From Panaeolus papilionaceus (Eukaryota > Basidiomycota > Agaricomycetes > Agaricales): a stretch of 64,000 nucleotides of DNA. A program made the translations under genes and the position numbers. The stretch is taken from the NCBI GenBank assembly GCA_015501605.1, contig JADNRZ010000003.1, forward strand, positions 682,001-746,000. The letters run 5' to 3'. The notes beneath the pieces are model-generated. The model was not told where the DNA came from, searched no databases, and worked only from the letters and a program-made list of their open reading frames with translations. This document shows positions 58,201-64,000 of the stretch, one piece after another (the stretch's first letter is position 1; each line of letters starts with the position of its first letter).

Positions 58201-60503
58201 AGAATCGATGAGAGGAAGGAAGACCACTCTCTCGGTCTCGCGAGGCTGAGGGAGGATGAGATTCCCTTTGTCCACGGGAAAGTTGGGGTGGAATGACAGT
58301 CGAGGAATATGGTGTATACGGCGAATGTGTCTCGTTTGTGTAAACGGAAGAGGTTTCTGTTACATCCTCGTGGTCATCCGACTTGGAGCATGCTACGGAT
58401 ATCAAGAGATCAAGCATCCCATCCAGACCATCAGCGGCCTCCTCCTCCACACGTTTCTGGACAATTTCCTCTCCGAGCATTCTCCACACGCAATCAGAGT
58501 CGTCCAGAGAGTCGTTACGAGCTAACCGCGAGCAATAGCCAAAGGTCAATTCTCCTAAAGGGAGCCTATACATGGTCATGTCTTTGACGCTCTCATAGAC
58601 AATCTGCAATGCTTCCATAACCGCTCGTCGTGTCAAGGGCCGATTGGGAGCCATCATTGTTTCATTTTCAAGGAGTGCCTTCCAATTTTTGAGCCATTCG
58701 GGTGACGTTGGGGAGAGACCATGCTGTTCCATCATGTAGACTGGTAGTTGAGATGTGTCGGCATCTGTTAGATGCTGTGCTACGTTGAAGAGGATCGAGA
58801 GTGGTGGCTGCATGGCTCTTTTATGATCCCGTGCTAAGGACATGGAGACGGTTTTGAGGATGGGGGTCGGCGCGTCGTTGGGGTGTGTGAGGGGGATGAT
58901 GTAAGGCGTCCCATCTTCATTTCTGGAATGGCGAGGTCAATATAATTCCGACAAGTATAAATCCATGGTATGTACCTCAACGAGAGCAAATAATCAGAGA
59001 GTTGAAATAGTGTTGCACCCACAACGCAGGCCTCCTCGTCCACCACAGCGTTTTCGTCGTCCTTGAGATCAAGTTCCTGCAAAATGTCCTTCAAGACGCC
59101 TGCAGCCTCTTCCAGAATCTCATCCCTCCCTTCCATTGCTTTCTCAGTTAGCGTCTGCCTATCGGGGTCTGATGAGTTAATGACCACCTCAAACTCCCGA
59201 CACTCCCTGTTAGAGCACGTCCCAAGGTCCCTGCCTCCCAACCGTTGCCTCCCGCTCCGATAGAACTCGCGGTATAGTCGTCCTTTGCCCAAGCATTCTC
59301 CATCAACTCCGTTTCCAAGTCCAAGTTGGGTGGTATGCCTGAATGAGAGTACGACATGGACGCTTCCCTTGAAATGTAGGCTCGCGCCAGCCTTGCGGAT
59401 AACGCCCGCCGCACATAGTTGCGCGCAAGTTTCGTTGTGCACCGAGAGAATTCATAATGCTCAACCGGAGTTGATCCAAAGTACTCCGTTCATTTGAATT
59501 GGTAGTGAGCTGTAGTGGTGAGAGTGGAGGGAACAGGTATTGTTTCAGAATGAGCATACATTTCGCGGAGTAGGGGCCAACAAAAAGGCTGTTCAGTGTC
59601 TCTGTAATTTTATCGTCCAGTGTGTTCTTTTGTCGTGAGTGGGTGCGGGGTGGAATAATATAAAGTCTTGGGAGTGGAGAGGCACAAAACGCAAGTGATC
59701 TGAAAAGCAGAGGAAGAATGTAATCCAGATGCACCGCAGAAAGAATTTTGAGATGGAGAGTGAGGAAATTGAGGTAAAGATCAATGGCAAATTCACCCGA
59801 ATGTTTTTGGGGGAGATCGGGTGATGACTGGGACGGAGAATTGATGGAGGGGATGGAAGACGAGGATAAAGATGAAACGTTGCGTCGATGTGTAGGAGAA
59901 GATTGGACAGATTATGTGGGGTAGAGGAGGGACGACTAGGGCTTGAGTTTATGAGGATTGCACTGTCAACAAGAGAGGCACAGGAGCCCATGATACCAAG
60001 CATCTGACCCTCTGAGATGCGAGAGACATTTTCGGGATTTTGAAGGATAATGTTGACGAGCTTTACGAGAATGTCGATGCTTCTTTCGCGCTCTGTCCTT
60101 TCAGAACGATTAACGGCTAGACCATCGAAAGCACCTCTGATCCAGTGGTGTAGGACCTTGATGACAGTGCTTTCGATGCCAACAACGACCATTCCGTACT
60201 TTGTGAGCGCACGTAGGGCCTTAAACCTAGGCTCCCACAAGTCTACTGCCCAAGAGGTGGTACCACCAAGGAATAGCGATAGAACCGCTCGGATGTGGAT
60301 ATGACAGACGATTCATGGTTCTCCCAATAAGCTAATAAGATGTCGTATCCGGCTGGTTGAAGGACGGTTGGTGATTCCGTGTACATGGGGTTCAAAGACT
60401 CGCGCTGTGGCAGGGGTGATGTTGTTGTAAGCAGGGTCGCTAAGTCCTTGCATGACTCAAACAAGGAACTGCTGGAGGTGACAAGGCTGTTATAGAGTGC
60501 CAC
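55236..60503 (-). pseudogene. TSC2: TSC2/tuberin-like RapGAP gene with about five frame breaks
   Basis: Tuberin is the GTPase-activating subunit that turns off Rheb and so restrains TORC1. The C-terminal RapGAP domain is clear: GQLDLTPVIDTHAVGIMYV, QNTHGSPAYTRFLEGIGRL, KKRHIGNDHVRIVWNDSG (with the Asn thumb) and TEFQFVNIVIEPHS. The tuberin body covers 56274-58843. The frame breaks at about 60280 (ERFY then SLFLGG), 59421-59426 (a GCGCGC run between RNLR and NYVRR), 59165-59195, 58200-58250 and 55797-55803, where several residues between WWDD and YHTATMMP are missing. None has a plausible intron. The most upstream open codon lacks an ATG; the first in-frame ATG is at 60386. The gene is either recently inactivated or has local sequence errors. 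Confidence 0.68.
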
Positions 60504-61012
60504 TCAATTCTCAAAAGTTCAGGTCAGATCAGTTCAGAATGACTCAATGCTCATTACCCAAATTTAAAGCGAATTCGTTTTGAAGTCATACTTCTAAATA
60601 TGGTAATCAAGGGTCGTGGAACTAATTTATTACCCGTCGTGTCTTGAGTGGCATCCGCGTCTTTTCCGCTCAATATGACTTAAACCTGAACTCGACCTTG
60701 ACCTTCAACCATCCCTTCATCCACACTTATTAACCTATCAAACGCGAAAGTCTTATTCTTTATCGCGCTGTATTGTATCTCTAGCATCTATAGGATCATA
60801 TCTAGAGCACTTTTGCGTGCTCATTTCAGTCGAATAATTACCGGCGTCAAGGTGTTCGGCACGCTTAATCGCGCACCTCGTTTCAACACACATCTATCGA
60901 GAAGGATCGTTTCTCCTGTTTCTCTTATAATATCTTCAAGTCCATCTATAACTTCACAAGTCTCTCTTCTATCTTAAGAGTCACTTCGAGTCCAATACGA
61001 TCTCCTTAGACT
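60504..61012. promoter_or_regulatory. Divergent region between tuberin and SNF2 helicase genes
   Basis: A 509-bp spacer between divergently transcribed genes, with CT-rich runs at 60890-60970 next to the helicase ATG and no obvious TATA box. Confidence 0.4.
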
Positions 61013-64000
61013 ATGTCTACTGCCAAGAAGGGTTACTCTAAACGTAAGAATTTCTACTGGTATCACTCGACGAGCAATGCCCCTAACGGAATTCAATAGG
61101 TAACTCGCAGGCTGCTTCTCTCCTCTCCGGTGCGTTCTGGCTTCTCGCTGCTGTTGCGAATCTTACAATTGTCTGTAGATACGGAATCAGACCCTGATTT
61201 CAAGGCAGGGGCATATGTCCCAACCCCTGCCCCCAAGAGAAAGGCTAAAGCAGCCATTGAGAAAGCTGTCTCGAAAAAGAGAAAGGCTGACTCTGGCAAC
61301 ACTTCCACTACCCTCCGTAAGACTTATTTCTCTGACCATTCCATTCAGCTGGCTTTGGCCCCCTGCTCATGATTCATTGCTTTACTCAGAAAAAGTCGGC
61401 GGAAACCCATTACTAAAGTACTTCGGTGAGAAGAAACAACTCACTAGCTATCTTTCCTCGTGGTATTGATGATAGTAATATACCATCAGGGGAACTGGAC
61501 CTCCAGTCTGCCTCCGAAGATGAGGACGACGAAGATCCTTTCGATGACTTCGAAGTCCTCGACTCTGCGTCGGAAGGCAGAAACAGAACGTCGACTTCGC
61601 AGGTAGCATCTTCGTCCAAATCGGGCTCGGCTCCCGAACCTATACCTGTCGTAGATGATGATGAGACAGGTACGGATATATTGTTTAGTATGTTAAATTC
61701 GTGAGCTTAACCCATCAATAGAGGATGAGTCCGAGGTGGATGTTCAACCCCAAGCACCTATTATGCCGCCACCGAAACCTGTGATAGTAGGTGAGTGGAT
61801 GAATGGCCACATAATGTTACGATGCTTGCATTACTAAGCTCTGTCTTTACTGAAGATGATGACGAAACGGAAGATGAATCTGACGAGGACTGGATGTCAC
61901 GCCCTTTTCCAAAGCCAGTCGCTTCGTCAATAAAGCCCTCGTTTTACGCCAGCGACGCCGAATCAGACACTGAGCCCAAGGGAAAACCCAGGGTTGCGAG
62001 ACCTGCGATTCTTTCACCCAAACCAACTCCCCTTGTCGACGAGTCGGTCACTGAAGATGATTCTGAGCCAAATTTAGTAAATCTCCAGGTAAGTATTGTT
62101 TCCAATGTGCTTCTACTGAGCAATGCTTACAGTTCTTAGTATGCAAAAGCCCGACCTGGGTTCCCTTTAGGCAAGGATCAGCAGCTCCAAAAGGCTCTGG
62201 TACTTGACAAAGAGCAGGGAATCATGATCCCTGCTGCGATTAACACTTATCTCCGTGAATATCAACGAGATGGCGTGAGGTTTCTCTGGAGGCAGTATAA
62301 CAGTTGTCACGGTGGGCTACTGGGCGATGACATGGGTTTAGTAAGTTTATTTCGCTGAAATAAAAATTAAAGTTCGATAGCTTACTTTGAAACAGGGTTC
62401 TTATTCTTTATGACTTGCCCAAGTGACCTTTTCTAAATGTTTGTCAGGCAAAACGGTTCAAGTCATATCCTTCCTATCTGCCATTATGAAGAAACGCGGT
62501 GATAAAAGCGACCTAAATCGTCGGCGGAACCATGTTTCAAAACTACAGGATGGCAAAGAGTGGCGTACGAAGAGAAAATTGCCGCCCGCAAATGCGACCT
62601 GGGCAACGTGCCTGATTATTGCACCAAGTACCGTGGTTCACAACTGGGAACGCGAACTTCAAACTGTGAGTCGCCTTCGGTTCTGTGGACGCTTAGCGTT
62701 GACTTCCTGGTTCTTAGTGGGGTTACTTCGAAGTCGGAATCTACACCGGCACACCAAAGGAACGAGAACCAGTTCTTCGGGATTTCAAGTTGGGTCGATT
62801 GGATGTTGGTAAGTGTGATATCTGGTTTTTTATAGCTACCTCACAGCTGGTCTTGATTACCAACAGTCCTCACGACATTTGATGTCGCCCGCATGGACAT
62901 CGAACTTCTGGACGATCTTGCCTGGAGTTGTATCTTCGTGGACGAAGTCCATACCGTAAAGAACGAGACGTCGAAGAAAACACAAGCATATCACCAGTTT
63001 CAATGTCTTCGTCGATTTGGCCTTACTGGCACAACGATCCAGAACTCGTACAAGGAAATGTGGGCGATTCTTCATTGGACCAATCCTGGTGCGGTCGGAA
63101 CAGCAAAACAGTGGAACGGCTACGTGTCGAAGCCTTTAACATGGGGCCAGTCAACCCGTGCTACGGAAGAACAACGCGTGAAGGGCTTGCTTGTTGCTCA
63201 GATCCTGAGAGACGATCTCTTGCCAAATTTCTTCCTTAGAAGGTACGCCATGGCGGTTGTTGGTGGCCATTCAACCTGACTGAGCACTGTTTTAGAACGA
63301 AAGAAATCATCAAAGACCAGGTATTGCGACAGTGATTCGAGTCAAACTTTTCTAACCATACCATTATAGTTGCCCAAGAAGCTCGACCAAGTCGTGTTCT
63401 GTCCACTTACTAAAGTACAGATTGCAGCATACAAGCACATTCTCGAAACGGAAGCTGTGACTAATCTTCTAAGCAGTCGAGAAAAATGCGATTGTGGATC
63501 GCAGAAGCAGTACGTCACCAAGCTCGATGTCATTCGCTCAGACCACTCAGATATTACAGACGAAAGAATTGCTGTCACCGTCCTGTCGCAGGAGATGTCT
63601 TTCGGTTCATGTCTGCCTTAATTAAACTCTCCAATCATCTGGCCCTCATCCTGCCTGGCCCGAATGATACCCCAGAACAAACCCTAAGGAATCGAGAATT
63701 GGCTGAAATTGCGTTTCCTGATGGCCACATCCCTAAATTTGGGACTGCGATGATGCAAGCTAAGTATTGCGGCAAATGGACAGTGCGTAGTGTTCGATTT
63801 AGAGTCTATGGTTTCCCTCTGACGAACTTTTCGATAGACTCTGGAAGTTCTTCTGAAGCAGTGGCGGACGGATAGGACGAATAAAGTTCTGATTTTTACT
63901 AAATCCGTGAAGTTGTTGGATATGTTGGAGTTTCATCTCAGCAGCAGGCGTAAGTCTCATTAGAGTTGTTGAAGTCTCACTGCTGATTGTCATTATCAGC
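61013..64000 (+). CDS. SNF2-family ATPase, ERCC6/RAD26-like (partial, 3' end outside)
   Basis: The first ATG (61013) gives MSTAKKGYSK, then several small exons rich in Lys, Asp and Glu (DTESDPDFKAGAYVPTPAP). The ATPase core begins INTYLREYQRDGVRFLWRQY and GGLLGDDMGL, an intron, then GKTVQVISFLSAI (Walker A split by the intron). Motif Ia is IIAPSTVVHNWERELQT; motif II is DEVH in FVDEVHTVKNE (not DEAH); motif III is RRFGLTGTTIQNSYKEMWAI. The later PKKLDQVVFCPLTKVQIAAY is typical of SNF2 C-lobe entry, and CDCGSQK is a small Cys insertion. The gene runs off the window in KVLIFTKSVKLLDMLEFHL, the start of the helicase C domain. It resembles ERCC-6-like proteins acting in DNA repair or chromatin. 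Introns are short. Confidence 0.8.

Noticed and set aside
59461..59520. An apparent in-frame TGA nonsense mutation in tuberin (one frame reads HYQFK, stop, TEYFGSTP)
   Set aside because: A different frame is open throughout and joins NSLGAQRNLR to NYVRRALSARLAR with a small indel at 59421-59426, which explains the region better than a stop mutation.

Overview
This window is nuclear DNA of a filamentous basidiomycete, most likely a mushroom-forming agaricomycete. Genes are split by many introns of about 45-70 bp with GTNNGT donors, both strands are densely coding, and the gene content is fungal: UTP10, a BAG protein, NHP6, SFT2, cytosolic leucyl-tRNA synthetase, RFT1, TSC2-like tuberin, F-box proteins and a SNF2 helicase. 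No rRNA, tRNA or CRISPR array was recognised. All identifications come from reading motifs by eye; no database search was run.

Layout. 0-19 kb is a housekeeping block: the tail of a lysine-rich nuclear-type protein, a CRIB (p21-binding) protein, a very long Ste20/PAK-like kinase with DFS instead of DFG, UTP10 (minus) and a BAG-domain co-chaperone (minus). 19-25 kb is an accessory island. It holds three diverged copies of an unrecognised small single-pass membrane protein family (here called A, B and C), a 264-bp apparently perfect inverted repeat that duplicates the TATA box and first codons of copy A, and two TA-flanked DNA-transposon derivatives, one pogo/Tigger-like and one Tc1/mariner-like. 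25-35 kb carries NHP6, an F-box gene, about 2 kb with no convincing gene, a dual-specificity-type phosphatase and SFT2. 35-46 kb carries leucyl-tRNA synthetase, a second F-box gene, an alpha/beta hydrolase and a glomulin/ALF4-like protein.

46-52 kb is rearranged. RFT1 has lost its normal 5' end and abuts a doubly truncated, frameshifted GH43 glycosidase fragment. That fragment adjoins an inverted 2.5-kb copy of the middle of the leucyl-tRNA synthetase gene, introns included. About 2.1 kb of this copy looks identical to the source and the remaining 0.37 kb is about 5% diverged, which suggests gene conversion or a very recent event. 52-64 kb holds an unrecognised gene with switching frames, a tuberin (TSC2) gene whose frame breaks in about five places, and the 5' part of an ERCC6-like SNF2 helicase cut by the window end.

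The housekeeping genes serve ribosome biogenesis, translation, N-glycosylation, Golgi traffic and TOR or Rho-type signalling and do not form a cluster. The parts most likely to be new are the membrane-protein family with its palindromic promoter, and the LeuRS/GH43/RFT1 mosaic.
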